Shown here: piece after piece, positions 34,919-44,468 of the stretch | Layout: each line of letters starts with the position of its first letter | Position numbering within the stretch: the stretch's first letter is position 1 | Source: Bacteroidota bacterium | Lineage (GTDB): Bacteria; Bacteroidota; Bacteroidia; B-17B0; Aurantibacillaceae | Direction of reading: 5' to 3' | DNA: 64,000 nucleotides | Assembly: GCA_018267655.1 (NCBI GenBank) | Contig: JAFDYB010000016.1 | Span: 1 to 64,000 of the forward strand | Notes under the pieces: model-generated | Database searches by the model: none | What the model saw: the letters and a program-made list of their open reading frames with translations, nothing else | Told to the model about the DNA's origin: nothing | Made by a program: the position numbers and the translations under genes

Positions 34919-36355
34919 TTGTTGAATAAGCGATTACTTTTTTTAAGTTTTTTTGAAGGCGCAGCAGTTATGGCAATTGAATTGTGCGGCGCCAAATTGC
35001 TAATGCCTTTTTACGGAGGAAGTCTTTATGTGTGGGCTACTGTTATGGGTATTACTTTGAGCGCACTTGCATCTGGCTACTTTTTTGGAGGATATTTAAG
35101 CTCAAAACAAAATAAAAATAATTTGCAATACATTATTTCAATCGCAGTTTGTATAATTTTTTTAATTCCTGTTTTAAATTCTTTTGCTTTGCCGTACATC
35201 ACTTATCTCCACTTTAAAACAGGCTTAATCTGCTCATCGTTTGTTGTGTTGTTTCCTTCTTTATTTTTATTAGGAGCATCATCACCATTAATTATTGACT
35301 TACAAAATAGTTTAATAAAAAATGCCGGTCGTGCCGGTGGCTATATATATGCAATAAGTACTCTTGGAGGAATTTTTGCCACGTTTAGCTGCGGCTTTTA
35401 TTTTATCCCTTTTTTAGGAATAAATTACACATTAATGTTATTTGCTTCCTTTTTACTTTTAGGATTATTGTTTTCATTTAAAATAAAATTTCCTTTTGTT
35501 ATTTTGTTTTTATCCTTTGTGGGAGTTTATTTTTCGTATTCGTTTTCAAAACCTAAAAGTGAAGTATTATTTGAGTCAGAAAGTTTAATGGGTTACTTAA
35601 AAGTAACTAAAAACAAAAGTCATTTTAATTCAATAAACTTAAGCATTAACAACATTATTCAAACTGAAATGAATACTAAAAGTGGCAAATCTTTATCAGA
35701 ATATATTAAAAATTTAGATTCACTTATTCAAAACCAAATTGCAAAAAAAAATGCTCTAATAATTGGGCTTGGTGGTGGGCTTACTGCTAACTTATTTTGC
35801 GCTAAAAATTATAATGTAGATGGTGTAGAGTTTGATGATAGAATAATTTATTGTGCTAAAAAATACTTTAATTTAAACCCAAACGTAAAAACATATTGCT
35901 GCGATGGAAGAAATTACCTCAATAATTGTAAAAAAAAATACGACTTAGTTTTATTAGATGTTTTTAAAGCTGAAGAACAACCATGGCATATAATTACCCT
36001 TGAAAGCTTAACTAAAATTAAATCACTTTTAAATATTTATGGAAAATTATATATTAATTGGCATGGCTATTTAACAGGCGAAAATAGTAATGGCACAATG
36101 TCCTTACTTAATACATTGATAAATTTAGGATATAACGTTAAAGTATATTCAAACTCAAACGATCAAAATTTTAGAAATTTAATTTTAATCGCTTCTATTC
36201 AACCTCAAAGCAAAATCGAAGGAGAAATAGACTATATTTTAAACAATCAAGTAAATGTTAATTCAGATAATATGCCCTGTATTGATATTTATAACGCAAA
36301 AGCCAACAAAACATGGCGAACAAATTATTTGCGCTTTTATCAAAATAAAAAATAG
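34919..36355 (+). CDS. membrane protein with C-terminal spermidine-synthase-like domain
   Basis: A 478-residue fusion. Residues 1-215 hold about seven hydrophobic helices (start FFEGAAVMAIELCGAKLLMP, GRAGGYIYAISTLGG), the module found in front of spermidine-synthase-like domains in many bacteria. Residues ~220-478 resemble the Rossmann fold: NALIIGLGGGLTANLF, VDGVEFDDRIIYCAKKYF, KTYCCDGRNYL and YDLVLLDVFKAEEQPWHI. Whether it transfers aminopropyl or methyl groups is not clear, as the putrescine-site residues are not obviously kept. Starts with TTG-TTG; no ATG fits. Divergent from the ABC permease with 38 bp between. Confidence 0.82.
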   Translation: MLNKRLLFLSFFEGAAVMAIELCGAKLLMPFYGGSLYVWATVMGITLSALASGYFFGGYLSSKQNKNNLQYIISIAVCIIFLIPVLNSFALPYITYLHFKTGLICSSFVVLFPSLFLLGASSPLIIDLQNSLIKNAGRAGGYIYAISTLGGIFATFSCGFYFIPFLGINYTLMLFASFLLLGLLFSFKIKFPFVILFLSFVGVYFSYSFSKPKSEVLFESESLMGYLKVTKNKSHFNSINLSINNIIQTEMNTKSGKSLSEYIKNLDSLIQNQIAKKNALIIGLGGGLTANLFCAKNYNVDGVEFDDRIIYCAKKYFNLNPNVKTYCCDGRNYLNNCKKKYDLVLLDVFKAEEQPWHIITLESLTKIKSLLNIYGKLYINWHGYLTGENSNGTMSLLNTLINLGYNVKVYSNSNDQNFRNLILIASIQPQSKIEGEIDYILNNQVNVNSDNMPCIDIYNAKANKTWRTNYLRFYQNKK

Positions 36356-36431
36356 CAGATGGCTCATATTACTTTCATTATTGTGTATTTGTATAACTAT
36401 TAAAAACCAATGCTATTAGCAAAATTAACAT

Positions 36432-36439
36432 TACCTTTG
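36432..36439 (+). promoter_or_regulatory. candidate -7 box for carbonic anhydrase
   Basis: TACCTTTG matches TAnnTTTG and would give a leader of about 30 nt before the ATG at 36476. No clear -33 partner. Confidence 0.45.
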
Positions 36440-36475
36440 ATTTTAAAGAAAGAACTACATTGACATAAAATATAA

Positions 36476-37105
36476 ATGAAAGCATCGTACAATAGATTGA
36501 TTGAAGGGAATAAAAAATTTGCCGCGTCAAAAAAATTTGGAGACCCAGAATATTTTAAAAAATTATCCTTAGGACAAAAGCCCGACTATTTATGGATTGG
36601 CTGCAGCGACAGCCGTGTGCCTGCAAATGAAATAACAGGCACCGAGAGTGGCGAAATTTTTGTGCATAGAAACATTGCTAATTTAGTAGTACATACCGAT
36701 ATGAATTTGTTAAGTGTATTAGAGTACGCTGTTAAATTTTTAAATGTTAGGCACATTATTGTATGCGGACATTATGGCTGCGGTGGCGTTAATGCCGCAA
36801 TTGGAAACGATTTGCATGGCTTAGTAGATAACTGGTTAAGAAACATTAAAGATGTTTATATTAAAAATCAACAAGAACTAGAAGCCATTAGCAACATTGA
36901 CAAACGCTCTGATAGATTAACCGAATTAAATGTAATTGAACAAGTGCGTAACCTGGCTAAAACCACCATTGTTCAAGAAGCATGGAAAACACGCGAATTA
37001 TATTTGCATGGTTGGGTATATGGAATTAACAGCGGATTAATAACAGATTTATGTGTAATTAAAACCGGCATCGAAAACATTGAGCCAATTTATAAATTAA
37101 GTTGA
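36476..37105 (+). CDS. can: beta-class carbonic anhydrase
   Basis: A 209-residue zinc enzyme interconverting CO2 and bicarbonate. Zinc and catalytic residues are visible as Cys43, Asp45 and Arg47 in WIGCSDSRVPANE, and His99 and Cys102 in VCGHYGCGGV. FVHRNIANLV and LHGWVYGINSGLI are further family blocks. It has no signal peptide, so it acts in the cytoplasm, where it can feed bicarbonate to biotin carboxylases such as the carboxyltransferase encoded at 48014. Single-gene unit, convergent with rlmI. Confidence 0.95.
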   Translation: MKASYNRLIEGNKKFAASKKFGDPEYFKKLSLGQKPDYLWIGCSDSRVPANEITGTESGEIFVHRNIANLVVHTDMNLLSVLEYAVKFLNVRHIIVCGHYGCGGVNAAIGNDLHGLVDNWLRNIKDVYIKNQQELEAISNIDKRSDRLTELNVIEQVRNLAKTTIVQEAWKTRELYLHGWVYGINSGLITDLCVIKTGIENIEPIYKLS

Positions 37106-37124
37106 CAATAAAATCTCGATAAAG

Positions 37125-38300
37125 TTACTCTACCCACAACACCATTCCCTTTAAATACTCACCTTCCGGAAAGTAAGGAATTACAGGATGATCGGGAGGT
37201 TGGTACAAATAATGTAAAAGTTTTACATTTCGCTTTGCTTCAATTGAAGCTGATATTATTGTATTGTAAAACAAATTTTTATCAACCACTCCGCTGCAGC
37301 TAAATGTAAATAAAATACCGTTTGGTTTTATTAGTTTAAGTGCCATTGCATTAAGTTTTTTATATCCTATTACAGCGTTGTGCTTGCTTTTAAGATTTTT
37401 TGCAAAAGCTGGTGGATCTAAAATAATTACATCATACTCATTTTTTTTATCTTTAATAAAATCAAAAGTGTCTGCAACAAAGCTTGTGTGATTAGTAAGC
37501 TTATTTATTTCTACGTTTTTATTAGCCAATTTTATGGCAGTAGCGCTAACGTCAACTGAATGTACTTCTATTGCATTTTTTGCTGCATAAACGCTAAAAC
37601 CACCGGTGTACGCAAACGTGTTTAAAACCTTTTTTGATTGGCAATATTTTGTCAGCAATTTTCTATTATCGCGTTGGTCAATAAAAAACCCTGTTTTTTG
37701 CCCATTAATAAAATCAATTGCAAACGAATAATTATTTTCTTTCACAACTAATTCTTCATCTAGCGCCCCAAACAAAAATGAGTTGTTTATTGTTTCTGAT
37801 TGGTTTTTAGGAAGTGTTTCTTTGCTTTTATCATATACTGAAATTAGGTTATTTTTTAATACATGCTTTAGCGCCTCAACAATAGTTTGTTTTTGCAGGT
37901 AAACGCCTAGGGTGTGGGCTTGCAACACACAATGGCCATTGTAATAATCTATAATAAGCCCAGGTACGCCATCTCCTTCTCCAAAAAATAATCTGCAAAC
38001 ATTTGTAGTATTATTTAAAATACCTAATTGTTGTCTATATATGTAGGCATTATTAATCTTTTGAATCCAAAAATTCAAATTTATTTCGGTTTCAATAAAA
38101 CTAATAATTCTAATTGCAATACTACCATTAGAATAAAAACCAGTTGCTAAAAATATATTATTATGCGAATAAATTGAAACTATTTCGCCATCAATTAAAT
38201 TATCGGGTTTAAGTTTTATAGCACCACTAAACACCCATGGGTGAAAACGTTGTAATGAAGTTTCTTTACCCTTATGTAAAATTATTATTGGATAACTCAT
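37125..38300 (-). CDS. rlmI: RlmI-like 23S rRNA cytosine-C5 methyltransferase
   Basis: A 391-residue SAM-dependent methyltransferase. The N-terminal PUA domain starts LHKGKETSLQRFHPWVFSGA; the middle has GDGVPGLIIDYY and FAIDFINGQKTGFFIDQRDN; the Rossmann domain has VLNTFAYTGGFSVYAA, VHSVDVSATAIKLA and the catalytic VIILDPPAFAK, and FTFSCSG. This is the RlmI/YccW architecture, methylating 23S rRNA (C1962 in E. coli). The C-terminal block PPDHPVIPYFPEGEYLKGM is conserved. Monocistronic; convergent with carbonic anhydrase. Confidence 0.9.
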   Translation of the reverse strand: MSYPIIILHKGKETSLQRFHPWVFSGAIKLKPDNLIDGEIVSIYSHNNIFLATGFYSNGSIAIRIISFIETEINLNFWIQKINNAYIYRQQLGILNNTTNVCRLFFGEGDGVPGLIIDYYNGHCVLQAHTLGVYLQKQTIVEALKHVLKNNLISVYDKSKETLPKNQSETINNSFLFGALDEELVVKENNYSFAIDFINGQKTGFFIDQRDNRKLLTKYCQSKKVLNTFAYTGGFSVYAAKNAIEVHSVDVSATAIKLANKNVEINKLTNHTSFVADTFDFIKDKKNEYDVIILDPPAFAKNLKSKHNAVIGYKKLNAMALKLIKPNGILFTFSCSGVVDKNLFYNTIISASIEAKRNVKLLHYLYQPPDHPVIPYFPEGEYLKGMVLWVE

Positions 38301-38462
38301 TAAGATTTTAAAGTTAAAAAATCATTTTTAAACTTACACATTTTTTTATACATTACCGTTTGATAGCCTACGACTTAATTTTTTTTACCACCTAAGTAAA
38401 TGACAATTGCATACCTATATAAAAAATATCTGCATTTGAAATTAGTTAAAGAATAGTAAATT

Positions 38463-39158
38463 CTACTTATTTAGGGTATTAGCTGGGTTTTCTTTAGAGA
38501 GTTTATTACCAAATATTTTTTCAAATTTTTCAAGCTTAGGCTTTATCACCAATCTACAGTAGTTTTCGTTTCCATTTTGATTATAATAATTTTGGTGATA
38601 ATCTTCTGCTTTATAAAAGTTGATGAATGGTGAAATTTCAGTAACAACAGGATTATCAAACGTGTTGTTTTTATTTAGTTCGTCTTTATATTTTTGAGCC
38701 ATTTGTTTTTGTTGCAACGAATGATAAAATATGGCTGAGCGGTATTGCGTTCCGCTATCGTAGCCCTGACGGTTAATTGTAGTTGGGTCATGTGTTTTCC
38801 AAAACACTTCTAATAATTCATCAAATGAAATTTCAGATGTATTGTATGTAATTTGACAAACTTCTGCGTGCCCGGTAAGTCCGGTGCAAACCTCTTTATA
38901 AGTTGGATTTTTTATTGTGCCTCCGCTATATCCGCTTTCCACTTTAATAACACCTTTTATTTTTTGAAAAATTGCCTCTACACACCAAAAACAGCCGGCG
39001 CCAAGCGTAGCAGTATCTGTTTGTTGATTGGTTTTTGAAGTTGAACTTTCCATACTTTTGTTTTTATTATCCTTTAACGAAACTTGCGAGCAGGCGTTTA
39101 TAAAAAAAGCGACAGTAAAAATCAATACAGTCGCTTTAATTTTTTTATGTTGCATCAT
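38463..39158 (-). CDS. msrA: lipoprotein peptide-methionine (S)-S-oxide reductase
   Basis: A 231-residue MsrA. The catalytic GAGCFWCVE (Cys56) is followed by GYSGGTIKNPTYKEVCTG, LTGHAEVCQITYN, FWKTHDPTTINRQG and DSGTQYRSAIFYH. In contrast to cytoplasmic MsrA, it has a signal peptide with lipobox INAC (Cys23) and a Ser/Thr/Gln-rich linker, so it should repair oxidised methionine in envelope proteins. No MsrB domain is attached. Its ATG overlaps the stop of the preceding gene (TAATG), implying translational coupling with the 170-residue unknown protein. Confidence 0.93.
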   Translation of the reverse strand: MMQHKKIKATVLIFTVAFFINACSQVSLKDNKNKSMESSTSKTNQQTDTATLGAGCFWCVEAIFQKIKGVIKVESGYSGGTIKNPTYKEVCTGLTGHAEVCQITYNTSEISFDELLEVFWKTHDPTTINRQGYDSGTQYRSAIFYHSLQQKQMAQKYKDELNKNNTFDNPVVTEISPFINFYKAEDYHQNYYNQNGNENYCRLVIKPKLEKFEKIFGNKLSKENPANTLNK

Positions 39159-39670
39159 TATTTTTTTTCTTCGGCGGTTGCTTCGGTATTATTTTCGTCG
39201 CCTTTTTTCTTTTTTTCCTTTTTAGGCTTTCCTCCTTTTTCGCGACCAACAACATTAAATTGTTTTTTTAGTTTATCGTTTTTAGTGATTTTTAATTCTC
39301 CGTCTAAATCCCACTCAACAGTGTTAAAATTTAATGTAAGCGTGTTGTTTCCATCGTCTGTAGCACTTGCCTCAACTTCTAAGTATCGCACCTCGGTATT
39401 TGTTGAATCATTATAAATAGAATCTTTGTTTATACGATATTTTATCCATTTAAACTGAAACTTATCGTAAAAAAAATCGCAAAATAATTTTCCGTTTTTA
39501 AATTCAATAGTACTGGGAATTGATTTTTTACCGGGTTGGCCGTCTTTTACTTCATTAAATGTAACATTAAACGTGCGTTTATGAAGTGCATCTTTATCAC
39601 CGTTAAAAGTAAAACTGTAAATAAAAATTAATAATAGTGCTAAAGGTACCGAGAACTTAAAAAATTTCAT
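39158..39670 (-). CDS. unknown exported protein coupled to msrA
   Basis: A 170-residue protein with an N-terminal hydrophobic segment (residues 8-20) and a beta-rich body containing TFNVTFNEVKDGQPGKKSIP, FKNGKLFCDFFYDKFQFKWI and VEASATDDGNNTLTLNF. The last ~30 residues are highly charged (GKPKKEKKKKGDENNTEATA), probably disordered. I do not recognise the family. The single-base overlap with msrA suggests joint expression, perhaps as a substrate or partner of the methionine sulfoxide reductase; this is inference from position only. Confidence 0.7.
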   Translation of the reverse strand: MKFFKFSVPLALLLIFIYSFTFNGDKDALHKRTFNVTFNEVKDGQPGKKSIPSTIEFKNGKLFCDFFYDKFQFKWIKYRINKDSIYNDSTNTEVRYLEVEASATDDGNNTLTLNFNTVEWDLDGELKITKNDKLKKQFNVVGREKGGKPKKEKKKKGDENNTEATAEEKK

Positions 39671-39745
39671 ATGATTGGATTTTAATTATTTTGATAGTAA
39701 ATTTAAAAAATTATTTGCAATTGATCACTAAAAAAATAATTAACA

Positions 39746-41020
39746 ATGCAACCACTCGCTGAACGTTTACGACCAAAAACATTAGGTGAATATATTGGCC
39801 AAAAACACTTGGTTTCTAATGATGGAGCATTATTTAACGCTATTAAGAGTAATTTACTACCTTCGTTAATATTGTGGGGGCCACCGGGTGTTGGCAAAAC
39901 CAGTTTAGCGTTAATAATTGCCAAAACATTAAAACGCGAGTTTTTTCAATTAAGCGCCATAAATAGTGGCGTTAAAGATATAAGAGATGTGATTGAACGC
40001 TCTGAAAAAAGTTCAACTTTATTTAGTCAAAACAAACCTGTTTTGTTTATAGATGAAATTCACCGTTTTAGCAAGTCGCAACAAGACTCTTTGTTGGCTG
40101 CCGTTGAAAAGGGAAGTATTACCCTGATTGGCGCAACTACAGAAAATCCATCGTTTGAAGTAATCCCCGCATTATTAAGTCGTTGCCAAGTTTACGTTTT
40201 AAAAAATCTTGAGCGCAGTGATTTAGAACAACTCTTAAACTACGCCATTACACAGGACAATTTGCTTAAACAAAAACAAATTAAATTACTTGAAACAGAG
40301 GCTTTAATAGCTATTAGCGGTGGTGACGCAAGAAAATTATTAAATGCGCTTGAATTAGTAGTTAATTCGCAAAATGATAACGATGTTGAAATTACAAATC
40401 TAATAACCGAAAAGGTAATTCAACAAAATGTTGCTTTGTATGATAAAAATGGTGAAAACCACTACGATATTATTTCAGCTTTCATTAAATCTATTAGGGG
40501 CAGTGATCCAAATGCAGCCTTGTATTACTTAGCCAGAATGCTTAAAGGAGGAGAAGATCCTTTGTTTATTGCACGTCGTTTACTTATTCTTTCGGCAGAG
40601 GATATAGGAAATGCGAACCCTAATGCCTTATTGTTAGCAAATAGTTGTTTTAATTCTGTTAACGTAATTGGTATGCCGGAGGCTCGAATTATTTTAAGTC
40701 AATGTGTTACCTATTTGGCATGTAGTGCTAAAAGCAATGCGTCTTACACGGCTATTGATAAAGCTCTTGAGGTTGTGGAAAACACAGGAAATGCGTCTGT
40801 TCCTTTACATTTACGAAATGCGCCAAGCAAATTAATGAAAGAGCTCAACTATGGAAAAGGCTACAAATATGCTCATAGTTTTGAGTCTAATTTTACAGAT
40901 CTTGAGTTTTTTCCTGAAGAATTATCAGGCACATTGTTGTATGAGCCCGGTAACAATCCTCGGGAAAATGAACAACGGCTCTTCTTAAAAAATTTATGGA
41001 AAAATAAATATGGTTATTGA
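39746..41020 (+). CDS. rarA: replication-associated recombination protein RarA (MgsA)
   Basis: A 424-residue AAA+ ATPase that acts at stalled replication forks. N-terminal [20 protein letters not shown], Walker [11 protein letters not shown], Walker [18 protein letters not shown], sensor 1 [20 protein letters not shown], then the C-terminal MgsA tetramerisation domain ([49 protein letters not shown]). Length and motifs are those of the full family. It is monocistronic and convergent with the sensor kinase. Confidence 0.95.
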   Translation: MQPLAERLRPKTLGEYIGQKHLVSNDGALFNAIKSNLLPSLILWGPPGVGKTSLALIIAKTLKREFFQLSAINSGVKDIRDVIERSEKSSTLFSQNKPVLFIDEIHRFSKSQQDSLLAAVEKGSITLIGATTENPSFEVIPALLSRCQVYVLKNLERSDLEQLLNYAITQDNLLKQKQIKLLETEALIAISGGDARKLLNALELVVNSQNDNDVEITNLITEKVIQQNVALYDKNGENHYDIISAFIKSIRGSDPNAALYYLARMLKGGEDPLFIARRLLILSAEDIGNANPNALLLANSCFNSVNVIGMPEARIILSQCVTYLACSAKSNASYTAIDKALEVVENTGNASVPLHLRNAPSKLMKELNYGKGYKYAHSFESNFTDLEFFPEELSGTLLYEPGNNPRENEQRLFLKNLWKNKYGY

Positions 41021-41054
41021 TTAAAATTTACATGAAAAAATATTTTTTATTTTC

Positions 41055-42314
41055 TCATTTCAAAAGTTCAATAATGTGAATCTTAGAAAACTTGTAACCA
41101 ATATCAATATTATACGCTTCGCAAATACTTTTGGCTATTGATAATCCTAAGCCCGGCGAATCATCTGTGGGCGAACTTTTAGTAAAGCGATTAAAGCACT
41201 GGCTAACATCTTGTTGGGGCTCATAACCTGTATTTGAAATTATAAATTTATTTTCGGCTGATTGAATGTTAATTTTTCCGCCATTTATATTGTGTTTAAT
41301 TGCATTAGAAATGAGATTGCTTAATAGTATTTCAATTAGGTAAGTATTGGCATTAATTAAAAAATCAGAGTCTATTTTACTTTCTATCTCAATTTCTTTG
41401 TATGCAGCCCAATCATTTAAATAGGCTAAAACTATATTCAATATTTTAGTGAAATTAACTTCTGTTTTTTCAGTAAAATGTCTATTTTCAATTTTTGAAA
41501 GTAATAATAATGATTTATTAATATTTGAAATGCGTTTTAGCGTTTGCTCAATTACTTGTATTGATTGCAGTTCTTTTTCAGTTAAATGTGATGATTGTAA
41601 TAAATTATTAATTTGATTATTAATTATTGCTAAAGGAGTTTGTAATTCGTGCGACGCATTTTCTGTAAATTGTTTTTGGGCAGAGTATTGTTCTACAATA
41701 CGATTTTTCATTTTTATTACGTTGCTGCTTAATAAATTAAATTCAATTATATTATGGCTTGGTTTATGGGCATTTTCAACTAAATTGGCATTTAAATTGA
41801 AGGCTTTAATTGTTTCTAATTCTTCATAAAATGGTTTCCATAATTTTTTCGAAAGCATAAAATTTATTACTAAAATTAAAATGATGAGTGATAAAATCAA
41901 AACTGTAACTGCAATAAAAATAGCTTCTGCTAATTCATCTATTTCGATGATAGATTTATAAAGACGTATGTTATAAAATTTACCATTTTGTTCAAAATAC
42001 GAATCTAACACCCTATATGGAATTTTCTCTTTTTCATGAGCATTAAATATTAATGTATCAAATTTTCTTTTTTTATATGGTGCCGATAGGACTAGTTTAA
42101 CATAACCCAAATTATCGTTCATGAAAAAGGGTTGTATGTTTAAACTGTCTGTTTTTATTTTTTCTTTTATATTATGTACTTCTATGTGCAGCGCTTCATC
42201 TGCACCATCTTTTAATTCAGCATAAATTAATTGATACGTAACTAAAAATGCAATGATAAGTAAGGGCACCGTAGAAAGTATGAAATAAAGAATAGTTTTA
42301 TATGCTAATTTCAT
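41055..42314 (-). CDS. sensor histidine kinase
   Basis: A 419-residue membrane kinase. Helices near residues 8-28 and 132-153 bracket a ~100-residue periplasmic sensor region with no recognised fold. The dimerisation/phosphoacceptor box is QFTENASHELQTPLAI (His222), followed by the ATPase domain with N-box LLSNLISNAIKHN and a G-box SPGLGLSIAKSICEAY. It overlaps the response-regulator gene by 4 bp (ATGA), so they form one two-component system. The signal is unknown; no target gene is adjacent. Confidence 0.92.
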   Translation of the reverse strand: MKLAYKTILYFILSTVPLLIIAFLVTYQLIYAELKDGADEALHIEVHNIKEKIKTDSLNIQPFFMNDNLGYVKLVLSAPYKKRKFDTLIFNAHEKEKIPYRVLDSYFEQNGKFYNIRLYKSIIEIDELAEAIFIAVTVLILSLIILILVINFMLSKKLWKPFYEELETIKAFNLNANLVENAHKPSHNIIEFNLLSSNVIKMKNRIVEQYSAQKQFTENASHELQTPLAIINNQINNLLQSSHLTEKELQSIQVIEQTLKRISNINKSLLLLSKIENRHFTEKTEVNFTKILNIVLAYLNDWAAYKEIEIESKIDSDFLINANTYLIEILLSNLISNAIKHNINGGKINIQSAENKFIISNTGYEPQQDVSQCFNRFTKSSPTDDSPGLGLSIAKSICEAYNIDIGYKFSKIHIIELLK

Positions 42315-42991
42315 TTTTTACAATTTAATTTATATCCTATACCATAAATAGTTTCTATATAATCATTAGCGCCTGCGTCAGTCAATTTTTTTCGTAAATT
42401 TTTAAGATGCACGTATATGAAATCATGATTGTCAAATTTATCGGCATTATCGCCCCACAAATGCTCTGCAATATTTATTTTAGATAAAACTCTATTTCTG
42501 TTCACCGAAAAAAATTCGAGTAAGTCAAATTCTTTTGTGGTTAATTGCACCTCTGCGTCCTTTACCTTTACCAATCTATTATCCGGAAATATTTCAATTT
42601 CATTTATCTGTATAGTTTTGTCGCCTTTGTTTTGTCTGCGCCTTAACAATGCTCTGATGCGCGCGTTAAGTTCCGGCAAACTAAAAGGCTTTGATAAATA
42701 ATCGTCAGCTCCTAAATTTAGCCCTTCTATTTTATCCTGTTCTGAGTTTTTTGCTGAAATTATTATCATTCCCGATTCTTTTTTTAATTGCTGAATTTGG
42801 GGTATTAAATCTAAGCCATTGCCTTTTGGCAAGCCAATATCAAGTAACACGCAATCGTATGAATAATCATTTATTTTTTGAGAAGCTGACTCAAAATCAT
42901 TTGCAGACTCAACAATATAGCCAAGCTCAATTAAAAAGTGTTTTATACTTTTACGCAATTCAGGCTCATCTTCTACTAATAATATTTTCAT
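42311..42991 (-). CDS. OmpR-family response regulator
   Basis: A 226-residue DNA-binding regulator. The receiver has VEDEPELRKSI, phospho-Asp51 in CVLLDIGLPKGNGL, and YLSKPFSLPELNARI; the C-terminal winged helix has VQLTTKEFDLLEFFSVNRN, AEHLWGD, FIYVHLKNLRKKL and YIETIYGIGYKL. Co-encoded with the downstream kinase (4-bp overlap). Confidence 0.94.
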   Translation of the reverse strand: MKILLVEDEPELRKSIKHFLIELGYIVESANDFESASQKINDYSYDCVLLDIGLPKGNGLDLIPQIQQLKKESGMIIISAKNSEQDKIEGLNLGADDYLSKPFSLPELNARIRALLRRRQNKGDKTIQINEIEIFPDNRLVKVKDAEVQLTTKEFDLLEFFSVNRNRVLSKINIAEHLWGDNADKFDNHDFIYVHLKNLRKKLTDAGANDYIETIYGIGYKLNCKK

Positions 42992-43039
42992 TATTAAAAA
43001 CTTACAAGTACAAAATACTAAAATGTTTCTAAAGAAAAT

Positions 43040-44056
43040 CTAAAGATTATTTAATACTTCGCAAACTTTTGTTATTTCTGTCTCAGAAATATCTAAATGA
43101 GTAACCATTCTAATCGTTTGTTTTCCAAAAGAAGAAATGCGAATTTTATTCTTAAATAATTTTTCCTCGAAAGCCGCACCCGTATAAAATTCAGGTTTAA
43201 TATTAAAAATTATAATATTAGTTTCAACAGGCATAATGCTTTCAACATAGTTTTTATTTTTTAAAACTTGTTCTATTTGTTTTGCGTTAGTATGATCGTT
43301 TTTTAAGCGCGTAATATTATTTTTAAGTGCAAATAAACCTGCTGCTGCTAAGTAACCAACTTGGCGCATCCCCCCGCCAAACACTTTTCTAATCCTTCGC
43401 GCTTCTTTTATAAAATCGTTAGTACCCAATAATAGTGAGCCAATAGGAGCACCTAAGCCTTTGCTTAAACAAATTGAAATTGAATCGAAACATTCACCAA
43501 TTTCTTTTGACGACTCTTTTGTTTCAACCAAAGCGTTAAAAATGCGGGCGCCATCTAAATGTATTTTTAATTTATTTTTTAAACAATATTGGCTAATTGG
43601 CTTTATATCACTCAAATTATAAATGCTCCCTCCTGCTCTATTTACGGTATTTTCGAGGCAAACTAAACTTGTTCTTGCAAGCCAATCGTAATCAGCATTT
43701 ACTGCATTTTCAAGCTGATTAATATTTATAAGCCCTTGTTTACCCTGAATTAATTTTGCTTGCACACCACTATTAAACGAAATTCCTGCTCCCTCGTAAT
43801 TATATATGTGTGCACTGGCATCACAAATAAGCTCATCGCCGGGTTTTGTGTGAACTTTAATAGCAATTTGATTAGTCATTGTGCCGCTAGGGCAAAACAA
43901 AGCCTTTTCCTTTCCAAATAAATCTGCAGCATATTTTTGCAATTCATTTACAGCATCGTCTTCGCTAAAAACGTCATCGCCAACCTTTGCTGAAAACATT
44001 GCGTCAAGCATTTCCGGTGTTGGTTTCGTAACAGTGTCGCTCCTTAAATCAATCAT
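43040..44056 (-). CDS. ltaE: low-specificity threonine aldolase
   Basis: A 338-residue PLP enzyme cleaving threonine or allo-threonine to glycine and acetaldehyde. It opens with MIDLRSDTVTKPTPEMLDAM, then ALFCPSGTMTNQIAI, HIYNYEGAGI, IHLDGARIFNA and the PLP lysine in ICLSKGLGAPIGSLL, and GGGMRQVGYLAAAG. The start overlaps the tsaE stop by one base (TAATG). Its place behind tsaE, whose product uses threonine-derived carbamoyl groups on tRNA, may be coincidental. Confidence 0.92.
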   Translation of the reverse strand: MIDLRSDTVTKPTPEMLDAMFSAKVGDDVFSEDDAVNELQKYAADLFGKEKALFCPSGTMTNQIAIKVHTKPGDELICDASAHIYNYEGAGISFNSGVQAKLIQGKQGLININQLENAVNADYDWLARTSLVCLENTVNRAGGSIYNLSDIKPISQYCLKNKLKIHLDGARIFNALVETKESSKEIGECFDSISICLSKGLGAPIGSLLLGTNDFIKEARRIRKVFGGGMRQVGYLAAAGLFALKNNITRLKNDHTNAKQIEQVLKNKNYVESIMPVETNIIIFNIKPEFYTGAAFEEKLFKNKIRISSFGKQTIRMVTHLDISETEITKVCEVLNNL

Positions 44057-44457
44057 TATTTGTGGTTTATTAATGTAATTTTTCGCTCATCATTTTTAAC
44101 CGAGATAAGAACTTCTAAATAATTTTTCGGTAAAAACTCTTTTACTATATCCGGCCATTCAATTAAACAATAGTTGTCTGAGAATAAATAATCTTCTATT
44201 CCAATGTCTATTAATTCAATACTATTTTTTATTCTATACAAATCAAAATGATAAATACTGCCCTTGGAACCTAAATACTCATTTACAATTTGAAAAGTGG
44301 GACTACTCAAATTATCAACACTACCTAATTGCCTGCAAATTTCTTTAATTAACGTGGTTTTACCTGCTCCCATAGGAGCTGAGAAAAGAATTATTTTTTG
44401 TTGGTGTAACAATATTTCATTGGAGATTGATGTAATATTTTTGAGCGTTAATACCAA
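44056..44457 (-). CDS. tsaE: tRNA threonylcarbamoyladenosine biosynthesis ATPase TsaE
   Basis: A 133-residue P-loop ATPase with Walker A SAPMGAGKTTLIKEI, the SSPTFQIVNEY switch-like region, YHFDLYRI and LIEWPDIVKEFLP. TsaE drives turnover of the TsaB-TsaD complex that installs t6A at A37 of ANN-decoding tRNAs. It follows the thioredoxin-like gene by 11 bp and is coupled to the aldolase gene. Proximity of tsaE to porX is a pattern I know from other Bacteroidota. Confidence 0.92.
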   Translation of the reverse strand: MVLTLKNITSISNEILLHQQKIILFSAPMGAGKTTLIKEICRQLGSVDNLSSPTFQIVNEYLGSKGSIYHFDLYRIKNSIELIDIGIEDYLFSDNYCLIEWPDIVKEFLPKNYLEVLISVKNDERKITLINHK

Positions 44458-44468
44458 AATAATCTTTT

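Noticed and set aside
41035-41048. AAAAAATATTTTTT palindrome between rarA and the kinase gene
   Set aside because: A pure A/T palindrome is expected by chance in such sequence and cannot be called a terminator or operator.
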